Both the position numbers and the translations under genes were made by a program. From Arthrobacter sp. B0490 (GTDB lineage Bacteria; Actinomycetota; Actinomycetes; Actinomycetales; Micrococcaceae), in contig NZ_PJIR01000012.1 of assembly GCF_002929355.1 (NCBI RefSeq), positions 1 to 64,000 on the forward strand: 64,000 nucleotides of DNA, written 5' to 3'. Within the stretch, counting starts at the first letter, position 1, and every line of letters starts with the position of its first letter. Under the pieces are notes generated by a model, which saw only the letters and a program-made list of their open reading frames with translations, ran no database searches and was not told the DNA's origin. Below, in pieces: positions 1-8,379 of the stretch.

Positions 1-2
1 TA

Positions 3-86
3 GAAGGCGACGACAACACGGTCACCTACCAGTCCGGCGACCCGGTCATCGAGACCGAAGGAAACAACTCGGTCGCAGCCGCCTGA
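3..86 (+). CDS. C-terminal end of a truncated gene, possibly DUF3060-like
   Basis: The third reading frame is open from the window edge to a TGA at 84-86 and encodes the last 27 residues of a protein. The visible part contains DNTVTY, then SGDPVIETEG and NNSV. This GD-N-T-V-rich, beta-repeat-like style is typical of the short tandem repeats in actinobacterial DUF3060 secreted or lipoprotein proteins, but the fragment is too short to be sure. The N-terminus, any signal peptide and the promoter lie outside the window. Confidence 0.5.
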   Translation, partial: EGDDNTVTYQSGDPVIETEGNNSVAAA

Positions 87-452
87 GCCAGGTCACGATG
101 ACGCATTCCTGAAGAACCTGAGGCGTGCTTGGTTCTCCATGCCGTCCGGTCTGCGGTTCGGCGATGGCAGTGGCGCCGAACCGCTCGGGCGCGCTTTCGC
201 CGCGATCCGGGAAGCATCCCCGAGTGCTGACGCCATGAAAGCCGAAGTCGGGTGAGCGACCGCGCAGGGGCCGGCGGCGCTCAGAATCAGCGGGCGATCA
301 CCAGCAGCACGCGCGGAAGCGCGGTTGGACTCGCGCAGAGAATACTGGTGCCATCGACACCGAGTATCGCCTGCTGAGGGATCCCCTGCGGGACTATGCG
401 CCACCCGCGGCGGCCCATCGGTGCGGACACTGCCCTGACCGTAAGGTGGACC
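87..452. other. Intergenic region, no supported gene
   Basis: These 366 bases separate the truncated upstream gene from the potassium channel gene. The ORFs here lack a convincing ribosome binding site and read as low-complexity Arg/Ala/Ser translations typical of GC-rich non-coding frames. I see no strong terminator or promoter pair. A Shine-Dalgarno sequence for the downstream gene lies at 443-449. Confidence 0.5.
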
Positions 453-1346
453 ATGGACTTCCCAGACATTGTGCTGACTGTTGTCGGTGCGGGACTGATT
501 CTATTGATGGCCGCCGACGTCTTTCATACACTTCTCTTTCCGCATGGTGCGGGACCTGTATGCAGGATGATCATGCGCGCATTGTGGTTGCTGGCCCGAC
601 GGTTCGCGGGCCGTGCCGTCACAGTCGCCGCCCCCGTCGCGATGGCGGCCGTGATCGGGGCGTGGGCGTCGTTATCCATCATGGGGTGGGCTCTGGTGTA
701 CCTTCCACACCTGCCGGACGGGTTTGTCTACGCAGATGGCGTCCCGAACCGAGGGAACCTCACCGAAGCCCTCTATATCTCGATGGTCAGCCTGTCCACG
801 GTCGGCTATGGAGAAATCGTTCCGGCGACGCCTTTGCTTCGCCTCGTCGCTGCCGCGCAGGCCGTCACCGGCTTCGGACTGCTCACCGCCACGGTCTCTT
901 GGATCCTGCAGACGTATCCAGCCCTGAGCCGTCGCCGCGCCCTGGCCCACGAATTGAACCTGTTCCGACAGGCCGCCGACCCGCAGGGCCTATCCGCCCT
1001 GGAACCCCCACATGCCGCTGCATTGCTCGAATCGTTCGCCAGAAGCATCGCCACGGTCAGCATGGACCTCCTGGCCTTCAACGAAACGTACTACTTCCAT
1101 GAAGCACAACAGAGAGGATCGCTGCCGGCCACAATCACCTATGCACAACAGCTAGCCTGCGAAGCGCAGGGGAACACCGACCCCGACCTGCGCTTTGCCG
1201 GACGAATGATGCACGCGGCCCTTGATGACCTGGCAGATGTCCTCCGTGGAAAATTCGGCCACTCGGGGCAAACCACCTCAGCGGTATTCGAAAGTTATGA
1301 GACACACCACAAACACCGCCGGAGGCCGGATGCGATGGCCACGTAG
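453..1346 (+). CDS. Two-TM potassium channel protein
   Basis: 297-residue integral membrane protein, probably a potassium-selective channel subunit. A first hydrophobic helix spans about residues 6-24 and a second about 56-84. A pore loop follows with the selectivity filter TVGYG at residues 116-120, then a third hydrophobic segment to about 153. The last ~140 residues are soluble and helical and contain none of the RCK/TrkA-N nucleotide-binding motifs, so the gating domain is unassigned. The ATG at 453 is chosen over the upstream in-frame start at 396 because AAGGTGG lies 4-5 bases before it. The gene stands alone, but a Ktr-type uptake operon lies 5.6 kb downstream. The channel call is firm from the filter; the physiological role is inferred. 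Confidence 0.85.
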   Translation: MDFPDIVLTVVGAGLILLMAADVFHTLLFPHGAGPVCRMIMRALWLLARRFAGRAVTVAAPVAMAAVIGAWASLSIMGWALVYLPHLPDGFVYADGVPNRGNLTEALYISMVSLSTVGYGEIVPATPLLRLVAAAQAVTGFGLLTATVSWILQTYPALSRRRALAHELNLFRQAADPQGLSALEPPHAAALLESFARSIATVSMDLLAFNETYYFHEAQQRGSLPATITYAQQLACEAQGNTDPDLRFAGRMMHAALDDLADVLRGKFGHSGQTTSAVFESYETHHKHRRRPDAMAT

Positions 1347-1857
1347 AACGTCTTTCGGTCCTCAGGCGGTGAACCCCGCAACACTCTCGAACAGCGTCTC
1401 AGGAAGTACGAGCTTTTCTAGTCACTATTTCCGGGCCTCAGTAGTGGTGACGGAGAAGCTGGAATGTGGATCACAGCGGTATGTGGCGCTGTCCTGCCGG
1501 CGCCAATGGCCCCCCGTCGTCCCCTGCCCGATCCTTCACCGTGAGATGCTCCCGATCAGAGCACCGCCGCCTGTGGCTGAAGAATCGAAGTGGCGGACGA
1601 GTTGCTTCATCGCCCAGGTGGTGTCGTCGTGGTGGCGTTGCTTGATGAGGTCAAGTGTCACTCAAGCACTGTGGGTGCCCGTCCGCGCAACACTTCGCAC
1701 CGCCGGAACCACACTCTTCAGCCGCGCCGAAGGTCGGCGACAGCACTTTGATATGGCACTCCGGGCTCCGCACGATGGCGACCGCTCGCGTGTCACAACC
1801 CTCGACTGCGCCAGGTGAACCATCGGGTGCCCACTGACGTTCGACCACTGTCGTTCT
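1347..1857. other. Intergenic stretch with a possible gene remnant at 1536-1661 (minus)
   Basis: This 511-base region holds no convincing full-length gene. On the minus strand, a 41-codon ORF runs from a GTG at 1661 to a TGA at 1536-1538. It reads as a plausible helical peptide with segments such as DLIKQRHHDD and WAMKQLVRHF, unlike the Arg/Pro-rich shadow frames around it. It follows an in-frame stop directly and has no visible ribosome binding site, so it may be the tail of a decayed gene. I cannot name a family. Other ORFs across 1222-1848 look like shadows. Confidence 0.3.
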
Positions 1858-2379
1858 TCAGTTCTGCGTTCGTGAACGGTGTCGTCGGACGGCGGCCCGG
1901 TTGGCGCAGCGGACCGAGCAATACCGCTGACGGCCGTTGCGGCTGACGTCGACGATGACAAGGTTGCACGGGTCGGCGGCACACCGCCCCAGCCGGTGCA
2001 TTCCCCGGGTGACGAGGTGCAGGGCGGTTCCGACGCTGATCACAGCTTCCAGCACCGATGGCAGCGCCTGGTTGTTGTCGCGGTAGTGCAGATGCCACCC
2101 CTCACCGTCGTGGTCCGTCAGTCGGGGGTATGCCGTGGCCGCGGCCATGCGCGTGTTGAGCAGGGAAGCCCGGCCAGCGGGTCCCGGCGCGTCGACCACC
2201 TCCAGCCATCCGTCGATAACCGTGCGGGTCCGTGAATGATCTGCTGGATGAGCAGGGAAGGTCATCGTCATACCGAACTCCCGTGTGCGCTCCACGATCG
2301 CAGCCCGCCCTTCGGGCCAATCATTTGCCAGGGAGGCGGCAAGCAGAACGGCATACTCGCCGTAAGGGTTGAGATGCAT
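1858..2379 (-). CDS. CGNR zinc-finger / ABATE-domain protein
   Basis: 173-residue protein with the architecture of the actinobacterial ABATE/CGNR family, thought to act as stress-related transcription regulators. The N-terminal half contains the ABATE-like segment with LAASLANDW near residues 13-21. The C-terminus carries the zinc-finger signature: CAADPCNLVIVD, then RYCSVRCANR and a basic tail. The usual CGNR is CANR here, but all four metal-ligand cysteines are kept. The ATG at 2379 begins the conserved region; the longer ORF start at 2487 adds a low-complexity N-terminus. Its 5' end lies only 17 bases from the divergent start at 2397, so the two promoters must overlap or one transcript is leaderless. 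Confidence 0.75.
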   Translation of the reverse strand: MHLNPYGEYAVLLAASLANDWPEGRAAIVERTREFGMTMTFPAHPADHSRTRTVIDGWLEVVDAPGPAGRASLLNTRMAAATAYPRLTDHDGEGWHLHYRDNNQALPSVLEAVISVGTALHLVTRGMHRLGRCAADPCNLVIVDVSRNGRQRYCSVRCANRAAVRRHRSRTQN

Positions 2380-2396
2380 AAGGGCATTACACCATC

Positions 2397-2606
2397 GTGG
2401 TGTACATGATGACGACCCGAAGCACGGCCGAACACTCCACCTGCTCGCCCGGCGCGAACCATGAGCACTCCTGGATGACCGAGTCACGTCACCCGACGTC
2501 CGAGGGCTTCATCGTGTACGTTCGATGTTCCCAGTGCCGGGCACGTCGGGTCGATCAGCAAGCGCCTGCGTGCCCCACGCCCTCAGGTATCAGCACCATC
2601 GTCTGA
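2397..2606 (+). CDS. Small Cys/His-rich protein of unknown function
   Basis: 69-residue protein if the GTG at 2397 is used; in-frame ATGs at 2406 and 2409 are alternatives. The central part reads HSWMTESRHPTSEG followed by VYVRCSQC and ARRVD. This resembles short actinobacterial proteins with a His-x-Trp / CxxC zinc-ribbon-like core, but I cannot assign a named family. It diverges from the CGNR gene with an intergenic gap of 17 bases. Composition differs from the shadow ORFs nearby, supporting a real gene. No ribosome binding site is obvious. Confidence 0.5.
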   Translation: MVYMMTTRSTAEHSTCSPGANHEHSWMTESRHPTSEGFIVYVRCSQCRARRVDQQAPACPTPSGISTIV

Positions 2607-2679
2607 GTCCGCAGAAACCATCCTGAGCTGTTGTCCTCCCTCCGGCTCCCCCCTGTGGGAGTCTCGCTTCATCGCCGAC

Positions 2680-2817
2680 GTGCATCGTCGTATTGCTGGT
2701 TCCCGCAAAATCCGGCTCCGTCCAGCGGAATTCTCGGACCGTGAGGATCTAAGGTTGACTGTGAGGACAGACCTGACCGGCCTGCTCCTGGCGGCCGAGC
2801 GGGAAGTGCAGCAGTGA
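2680..2817 (+). CDS. Possible small ORF overlapping the GAF gene start
   Basis: A 45-codon ORF starts at a GTG at 2680, or at an internal GTG at 2761 giving 18 codons. It ends in a TGA that overlaps the GTG start of the GAF gene in a GTGA arrangement. It encodes a basic then acidic peptide ending in LLLAAEREVQQ. No family is recognisable. The stop-start overlap is the main reason to list it, because it would allow translational coupling. It could equally be chance. Confidence 0.25.
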   Translation: MHRRIAGSRKIRLRPAEFSDREDLRLTVRTDLTGLLLAAEREVQQ

Positions 2818-3683
2818 TCAACAAGTACCTGCAGCAGTGGACGACGATCCAGACAGTGCGCGCGGCCCGCTTCTCCATCGCCGATGTCTGGCTGAGCTAT
2901 CTGAGTGTCGGGGGCGACCAGGACGAGATCGAGATAGCCGGATACCTTGCCGGCGTCACGGTGCTATCCACCCTTGACCGGGATCTGCTGGCGCACGCTA
3001 TCAACCAGATCATCGCGGATCGCGACGTACCGGTCGATGGAGCCCACTACAGCACCGATCTCGTGGCGTACGGATCCGGATTCGCCGATATGCTCCGTCG
3101 GCTCACCCTCTCCCCCGAGGGTTATCGGTTCGATCGTCCCGCGCGCACCGAACCGGCAGGGATCGCCTCCGACGGCGGCACACCAGCGCGCCAGGACCGC
3201 GTGGATGAGGACGAGGACCGCCGGTGCCGTGCACTGTTCGAAACCGGTCTGCTGGAGACCGGGGCCGAAACACGCTTCGATCGCCTCACCTCCGAGGCAC
3301 GTGAGCATTTCGGGGTCAGCTCGGCGTCGATCGCGTTGATCACCGAGGACCGCCAGATCATCAAATCGGTCGTCGGCCCGATCGGGCAGGACCTGCCACG
3401 GGACACCGCGCTCTGCTCCCGAACCATCCAAGCCGACCGGACCCTGGTCATCCCCGACGCTGCAGCATCCCCCGAGTTCAGGAACCACCCGCTGGTCACC
3501 GGAGCGCCGCACATCCGCTTCTACGCCGGTCACCCGATCTGTAGCACCACGGGGTGGCGCATCGGCACCCTCTGCCTGATCGATGACCGCCCCCGACCTT
3601 TCAGCGACGCCGATGAGCGGGACCTCCGGCTCCGCGCTGCGCAGGTGCAGATCGAAGTATGGCTCGGACCATCCGATGCCTGA
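2814..3683 (+). CDS. GAF domain-containing sensor-like protein
   Basis: 289-residue cytoplasmic protein. Residues 1-100 form a helical N-terminal region of unknown type. After a charged linker rich in Asp, Glu and Arg (about 120-140), residues 145-289 form a GAF domain. The GAF features visible are the helix with FDRLTSEARE, the strand with SASIALI, the segment RDTALCSRTI, the PEFRNHP loop, RFYAGHPI and GTLCLID. These match stand-alone bacterial GAF proteins often found beside signalling enzymes. No output domain such as GGDEF, kinase or HTH follows, so it probably works with a partner. GTG 2814 is the only start after the upstream in-frame stop. Its ends overlap two short ORFs. Confidence 0.75.
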   Translation: MINKYLQQWTTIQTVRAARFSIADVWLSYLSVGGDQDEIEIAGYLAGVTVLSTLDRDLLAHAINQIIADRDVPVDGAHYSTDLVAYGSGFADMLRRLTLSPEGYRFDRPARTEPAGIASDGGTPARQDRVDEDEDRRCRALFETGLLETGAETRFDRLTSEAREHFGVSSASIALITEDRQIIKSVVGPIGQDLPRDTALCSRTIQADRTLVIPDAAASPEFRNHPLVTGAPHIRFYAGHPICSTTGWRIGTLCLIDDRPRPFSDADERDLRLRAAQVQIEVWLGPSDA

Positions 3684-3846
3684 CAGCACGGAAGCTGTCG
3701 TCCCGGTACCAGCGACGGACGATCACCTCATGACCGGCGCAGGGAAGGCGGCTGGCTCGGGATCCGAGTGGGCGGGCAATCCCGACCTGAGATCGTGCAA
3801 CCACAGCGTGATGCGGGAGTGCGGTTCACTACTCCGTGAGACATGA
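3676..3846 (+). CDS. Possible 56-residue ORF linking the GAF and membrane genes
   Basis: The ORF starts with an ATG 8 bases before the GAF gene ends and stops in an ATGA overlap with the start of the next membrane protein gene. It encodes a hydrophilic peptide without recognisable motifs. Overlap at both ends is what a tightly packed operon would show, but the peptide has no clear family and could be a chance reading frame filling the gap. Confidence 0.25.
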   Translation: MPDSTEAVVPVPATDDHLMTGAGKAAGSGSEWAGNPDLRSCNHSVMRECGSLLRET

Positions 3847-4301
3847 CTGCTCGGCTGCGCTTCCTTCCCGGGATGACTGCACTGGTCCTGTCTGTTCTCT
3901 GCGGATACCTATGGACGCAAGAGGACCGCCTCCTGTCCTTCACCGCTGCACACCTAGGCTCCGCCCTGTTGTGTCTGGGGGCGCCGGCGTCCTTCGTGGT
4001 GGTCGGGCGGGTGCTGGGTTGCCGAGCCGACCTCCTCGAGCTCGGAGCCATCCTGCTCGCGATAGCCGGCGTGCCCATGCTCATCGCTCATGGCATCTAC
4101 CTGTTCTCCATCCGCACATCTGTCAACGCTGCCGCGGACATCGGCGGCATCGGCATCGCGATCCTGGGATGGGCGGCCTTACTGATCACGTCGCTGGCCT
4201 GCACGATCGGTCTTCCACTGGCCAGGCCTTCAAGACGCCGACGTCCCACCGAGGCAGACCAACCCACGCAACGTCAGGACCCTGTCTCGTGGGAACCATA
4301 A
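3843..4301 (+). CDS. Four-helix integral membrane protein, unknown function
   Basis: 152-residue membrane protein. Hydrophobic segments run at about residues 8-24, 36-55, 67-87 and 102-126. A basic, proline-containing tail after residue 130 probably lies in the cytoplasm. No catalytic or transport motif is visible. Its start overlaps the short ORF before it by four bases, suggesting co-transcription with the GAF gene. The helix pattern and lack of low-complexity residues make it a likely real gene; an alternative frame starting at 3836 is Arg/Pro-rich and is rejected. Confidence 0.65.
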   Translation: MTARLRFLPGMTALVLSVLCGYLWTQEDRLLSFTAAHLGSALLCLGAPASFVVVGRVLGCRADLLELGAILLAIAGVPMLIAHGIYLFSIRTSVNAAADIGGIGIAILGWAALLITSLACTIGLPLARPSRRRRPTEADQPTQRQDPVSWEP

Positions 4302-4416
4302 GAGCGATCTTCACCGACTTTGAATGAGAAGGTGATGGCCCGGAGTCCATCCCCCCGCCGGCCGCTCGGATGCCGATCGGCAAGCGCACAAGGGCCGGGG
4401 AGCAGCGCGGCGCGGT

Positions 4417-5293
4417 ATGGCAGTATGCGCATATGCGGTGGACGGGGAAGTAGAGCGTGGTGGCTGGATCAGGTCCCGGCTGGACGGACCGTTGGGGGCG
4501 GTGGGAAGTATCGTCCCGTCGGGCTTCGATGCGTACGCGCGGGTCCTGCATCCCTCCACGGTCACGCAGGTCGACCCGAAGGGCCACGGTGACCCATACG
4601 AGGAGTATCCGGAGGAGTCATGGACCTGGGCTCGGATAGCAGCCCATACAGGAGCGGTGATTCATTCTCAGGTCCAGTGGATCCGGGTGACCGGACACCA
4701 GTACGACTCGATACCGCTGCCGGGAAGCAGGAGTGCCGCCCGGCCTCCGCTGGGTCATCTTCACCCGCGGATCCTGGCCCACCTGATGACGATCGCGGGC
4801 GGACACAGCAGCACACCCGATGACGTCACTGCCGCTCTTTGGGAGGGATGGGGCATCGTCGCGGGGTGTCTGGTTCGCGGCGTTCGCACCGGAGGGAGAA
4901 GCGGAGGACGAGGGCATTCACGACGTCCACTCTCAGCGCCCGAAGGTCGACCACGCCCTGTCGCAATTGCTGGAGGAAGGGCCATTCCTGGAACTTCCAG
5001 ATCGCCGCTACGTCCTCCTGGCGACCAGCGTTCTCGAGCTGACAGACCCGGCGTGGCCGCTGGAGGCCGGCATGGGGTGGGCGAACGGGCCGCCAGGACC
5101 TATGCCACAACTGATCTGGCCGGCCGATCACTCATGGACCGTCGCCTCGGAGATCGACGTCGACTCGACACTCGTCGGGGGGTCCTACGACTTCATCAAC
5201 GAGCTCATCGAGCACCCGTCCGTCGAAGCAGTACGCGTCGGAGAAGCAACGGACCTCACCTGGGACGCGGACAGCATCAACAGGGTCATCTGA
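4417..5293 (+). pseudogene. Frameshifted hypothetical protein gene
   Basis: Two adjacent reading frames together form one protein. The first frame (from 4417, or the GTG at 4438) reads WIRSRLDGPLGAVGSIVPSG and continues to ALWEGWGIVAG near 4857. The second frame carries on from RGVWFAAFAPEG near 4866 to the TGA at 5291-5293, with LELPDRRYVLL, PQLIWPADHSW and EIDVDSTLVGGS. In one frame this matches the layout of a conserved actinobacterial hypothetical family, as I recall it; no function is known. One base gained or lost in the G-rich tract around 4855-4866 would explain the break. It may be a real pseudogene or a sequencing error at the G run. Confidence 0.65.
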
Positions 5294-5464
5294 GCAGGGT
5301 CATCTGAGCACTCACGCTGGACGATGCCGTGAGGGGGTTGCCTTTCCGACCACCCAGAGCTCGCCCGACAACGGGCGGGTAGAACGTCGTCCAGGAGATG
5401 CAACTCGACGGGTGTGGCCGGCTGACGTGGCTGGTTCGGAGTCGGCTACTGCTGGGTCAGCGCA

Positions 5465-5959
5465 TCAGGACCGGTCATCCGACGTGCCGGACTCGGCGAT
5501 CCGCTTGATGGCGGCGAGCGTCCTCGGGATCCCGTCGAGCGCCTGCCGGGTACGGTCGGCAATCTGGGCGGGCGCATCGTCGCCGAACTTCTGCTCGAAC
5601 AGGGCGATGCCGCCCGGCAGGAAATCCCAGGATTCGGTCAGAGTGGTCCCGGTGCCGGCCGGCGCCAGTGTGTAGCCCCAGCGCACCCGGTCGCCGCCGA
5701 CCACCCAGGCGAACTCACGGCCGCGCTCGGCAGCCACGACCTGCGACCGGGTCTCCCAGGTGCGGTGCGGAAGCTCATTGCGTCCGGTGAACCAGGCGCC
5801 TACCTGGCCTGCAGTGACATCGTCCTCCCACCAGCACCGTGTACACACCGGGCTCCACTCGCCGGTGCGGGTGATGTCGGAGACCAGGTCGTAGATGCTG
5901 TCCGTCGACGCGTTGATCGTGACGGACTCCTGGTGGTGGCGGATCTCTGCTGAACTCAT
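5465..5959 (-). CDS. SRPBCC-family polyketide cyclase/dehydrase-like protein
   Basis: 164-residue protein with the START-like SRPBCC fold used to bind small hydrophobic ligands. Visible hallmarks are the N-terminal strand with SVTINAS, the helix IYDLVSDITRTGEWSP, the strand WETRSQVVAAE, and the late strand TLTESWDFLPGG followed by a long C-terminal helix with RTLAAIKRIAE. The ATG at 5959 is preferred; the ORF reaches 6049 but the added residues are not conserved-looking. It is a single gene with no operon partner. The ligand and pathway cannot be inferred from sequence. Confidence 0.8.
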   Translation of the reverse strand: MSSAEIRHHQESVTINASTDSIYDLVSDITRTGEWSPVCTRCWWEDDVTAGQVGAWFTGRNELPHRTWETRSQVVAAERGREFAWVVGGDRVRWGYTLAPAGTGTTLTESWDFLPGGIALFEQKFGDDAPAQIADRTRQALDGIPRTLAAIKRIAESGTSDDRS

Positions 5960-6228
5960 GCGCCCATTCTCACAGAATGATCCTTCGGCAGGACGCTGCC
6001 TGCTCGTCGGCCCAGGTGGGACCATCTCCGTATGGCCTGCTCGGCGCACTGTCCGAGGGAAGCCCCGTGACGGAACACCAGAGCGGGCCGGTACCCGTTG
6101 TAGAACGTCCCGAAAACCTCAAGCATTTCAAGCCTTCTGTTGCGAGACGGCCTCGGCGGTAGCTGACAGTAGGATGAAATGCTCGTGATGCGTTGACCGC
6201 GTTTCCCGATTCGAACAGGAGATCCGTC

Positions 6229-6648
6229 GTGCCGACACTGCGTGCTACCCGATCCAGCATGACCCGTGCCCTGTCCACAACTGCCGCGCTGCTGGTCCTT
6301 ACCAGTTGCTCACTCGCCGATCCACAACCCGATGCCGAGCGACCCCCCGCGGAATCACAGGCGGCGTCGGCGCCCTCCGGCGAGCCGGCCACCGACGCGG
6401 CCGTCGAAACCGTCGACGACGCATGTGCCCGCATCCTCGACATGGTGCGTACAGCGCCCGAACAGCTGGCCACGGACCCTCTGGGACTACTGGTCGAGAT
6501 CGACGAGATCGCCAGGACGGCCCCATCGGAGCTGGCCGGCCAGCTCACCGAGCTGCGGGATGCCGTCGAGAGCTTCCGGCAGGGCGACGAATCACTGATC
6601 AGTGTGGTGCGCAAAGCACGGCAGCTGCAGGAGCGCTGCTCGGCCTGA
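6229..6648 (+). CDS. Small putative lipoprotein
   Basis: 139-residue exported protein. GTG 6229 is chosen because AGGAG at 6217-6221 lies 7 bases upstream. The signal peptide has a basic start (R-A-T-R, then M-T-R), a hydrophobic core ALLVL and the lipobox LTSC with Cys at residue 27, so the mature protein is probably lipidated. A Pro/Ala/Glu-rich linker follows (about 30-65). The rest is a helical domain beginning DDACARILDMV and ending in LQERCSA; the two mature-domain cysteines may form a disulfide. No enzymatic motif is present. It precedes the potassium uptake operon on the same strand, but 309 bases separate them. Confidence 0.7.
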   Translation: MPTLRATRSSMTRALSTTAALLVLTSCSLADPQPDAERPPAESQAASAPSGEPATDAAVETVDDACARILDMVRTAPEQLATDPLGLLVEIDEIARTAPSELAGQLTELRDAVESFRQGDESLISVVRKARQLQERCSA

Positions 6649-6957
6649 CGTCCAGGCAGTCCGTTCGGGGGCGATGAATGGCCTCCGATCCGGCCGCTCC
6701 TACCGGGCGTCGAGAACGGCCCTTCAACGATGCGCTCAGGGGATTGTCCGCTGAGTCGCACTCAAGCGGACCATGGTCCGGCTTCGTGTCCGCAGACAGG
6801 GCGTTCACCGGACATCTCGGGGTGCGGGGGGCTTTATCGGTGGGTATCAAGAACCCGTTAAGACGCCCCTCCGGCCATCGAGTGTGGGGTTGAATGGGCA
6901 ATCGGCGCGGATCGTCCGCTTCCTGTTGTCCCCTGCCTGGGAGGTCGGAGCATTCCC
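6649..6957. other. Upstream region of the potassium uptake operon
   Basis: This 309-base gap probably contains the promoter and a leader for the ktrB/ktrA pair. I looked for a c-di-AMP (ydaO-type) riboswitch, which often precedes such genes in Gram-positive bacteria, but could not fit its conserved core. ORFs crossing the region look like shadows. A purine-rich GGGAGGTCGGAG segment lies shortly before the GTG at 6958 and can serve as ribosome binding site. Confidence 0.4.
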
Positions 6958-8379
6958 GTGAGGTCGAGCAGAATCATCCTCCGACAGTCACGGACCTCCA
7001 TCACCGCTGGACTGCACTACCTTGTGCGGGCGATCGTGACATGGGCTGCGCATCTGAGCCCCCGCCACCCCGCCCAGGTGATCGTTCTCGGTTTTGCGGT
7101 AGCGATCCTGATCGGGACCGCACTGCTGATGATTCCCACGTCCAAGGTCGGAGCGGGCAGTGCCACGTTCCTGGAGGCCCTGTTCACGGCTACTTCGGCA
7201 GTCTGCGTGACGGGGCTGATCGTCGTCGACACCCCGGTCTACTGGACGGGCAGCGGTCACGTCATCATCCTGGCTCTGATTCAGGTCGGCGGCTTCGGCA
7301 TCATGTCCTTTGCCTCGCTTCTGAGCGTCCTGCTGGCCCGCCGCATGGGCCTGAGATCGCGCATCTCGACGGCAGTGGAAACGAAGAGCGTGGGTTTCGG
7401 TGACGTCCGCGGCGTCCTCCTCGGCGTCCTGCGGATCACCCTCATCGTCGAAGCAGTCACCGCGGTACTACTCGCAGCCCGGTTCCTCCTCGGGTATGAC
7501 TACGGCCTTAATGAAGCTGTATGGCTGGGCATCTTCCACTCGGTCTCGTCCTTCAACAACGCCGGGTTCGCACTGTTCAGTGACAACCTGATCGGTTTCG
7601 CCGGGGACCCATGGATCTGCCTGCCGATCTGCGCCGCAGTGATCACCGGAGGGCTGGGGTTCCCCGTCCTGTTCGAACTCCGACGCCACTTCCGCTATCC
7701 CCGCAAATGGCACATGAACACCAAGCTCGTGCTCAGCGGGACGGTCATCCTCCTCGTCCTGGGCACTGTTTTCATCACTGCCGTCGAGTGGTCGAACCCC
7801 GCGACCCTCGGCTCCCTGAGGCCGGAAGAGCGAATCCTCGCGGGGTTCTTCCAGTCGACCATGACGCGCACCGCCGGGTTCAACAGTGTGGACTTCGCGC
7901 AGCTCGACCCCGTCACCCTGCTCGGGATGGACGTCCTCATGTTCATCGGCGCCGGCCCCGCCGGGACCGCCGGCGGCCTGAAGATCACGACGTTCGGTGT
8001 GCTGCTCTTCATCCTCCACACGGAGATCAGCGGCGGCACCGCGGTCAATGTCTGCGGCAAGCGTCTGCCTCGCTCGGTGCATCGGCAGGCCATCTCCATC
8101 GTGCTGCTCGCCGTCGGACTCGTCATCGGCGCGACGATGTTCCTCATGCTCATCACCGACTTCGGCCTCGACCGGATTCTTTTCGAGGTCATCTCGGCCT
8201 TCGCCACGGTGGGCCTGTCGACCGGCATCACCGCCGGCATCCCCCCGGCGGGTCAAGTGGCCCTGATCCTGGTGATGTTCGCCGGGCGACTCGGTCCGGT
8301 CACCCTGGCCACGGCGCTCGCGCTGCGTTCCAAACCGCTCTACTACGAATACCCGAAGGAAAGGCCCCTCATTGGCTAG
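6958..8379 (+). CDS. ktrB: TrkH/KtrB-family potassium uptake channel subunit
   Basis: 473-residue integral membrane protein, the potassium-translocating subunit of a Trk/Ktr system. The fourfold M1-P-M2 arrangement is visible from its four filter loops: TSAVCVTGL (about residue 80), SSFNNAGFALF (about 200), TRTAGFNSVD (about 305) and FATVGLSTGIT (about 420). Each has the conserved filter glycine. The length suits KtrB-type subunits, which pair with a KtrA-type regulatory ring. That partner is encoded immediately downstream and overlaps this gene by 8 bases. GTG 6958 follows a purine-rich ribosome binding site. TrkH versus KtrB naming is a matter of family convention. Confidence 0.92.
   Translation: MRSSRIILRQSRTSITAGLHYLVRAIVTWAAHLSPRHPAQVIVLGFAVAILIGTALLMIPTSKVGAGSATFLEALFTATSAVCVTGLIVVDTPVYWTGSGHVIILALIQVGGFGIMSFASLLSVLLARRMGLRSRISTAVETKSVGFGDVRGVLLGVLRITLIVEAVTAVLLAARFLLGYDYGLNEAVWLGIFHSVSSFNNAGFALFSDNLIGFAGDPWICLPICAAVITGGLGFPVLFELRRHFRYPRKWHMNTKLVLSGTVILLVLGTVFITAVEWSNPATLGSLRPEERILAGFFQSTMTRTAGFNSVDFAQLDPVTLLGMDVLMFIGAGPAGTAGGLKITTFGVLLFILHTEISGGTAVNVCGKRLPRSVHRQAISIVLLAVGLVIGATMFLMLITDFGLDRILFEVISAFATVGLSTGITAGIPPAGQVALILVMFAGRLGPVTLATALALRSKPLYYEYPKERPLIG

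Noticed and set aside
6649-6957. Possible c-di-AMP riboswitch before ktrB
   Set aside because: The conserved core and pairing could not be matched in the 309-base region, although such riboswitches often precede Ktr genes.
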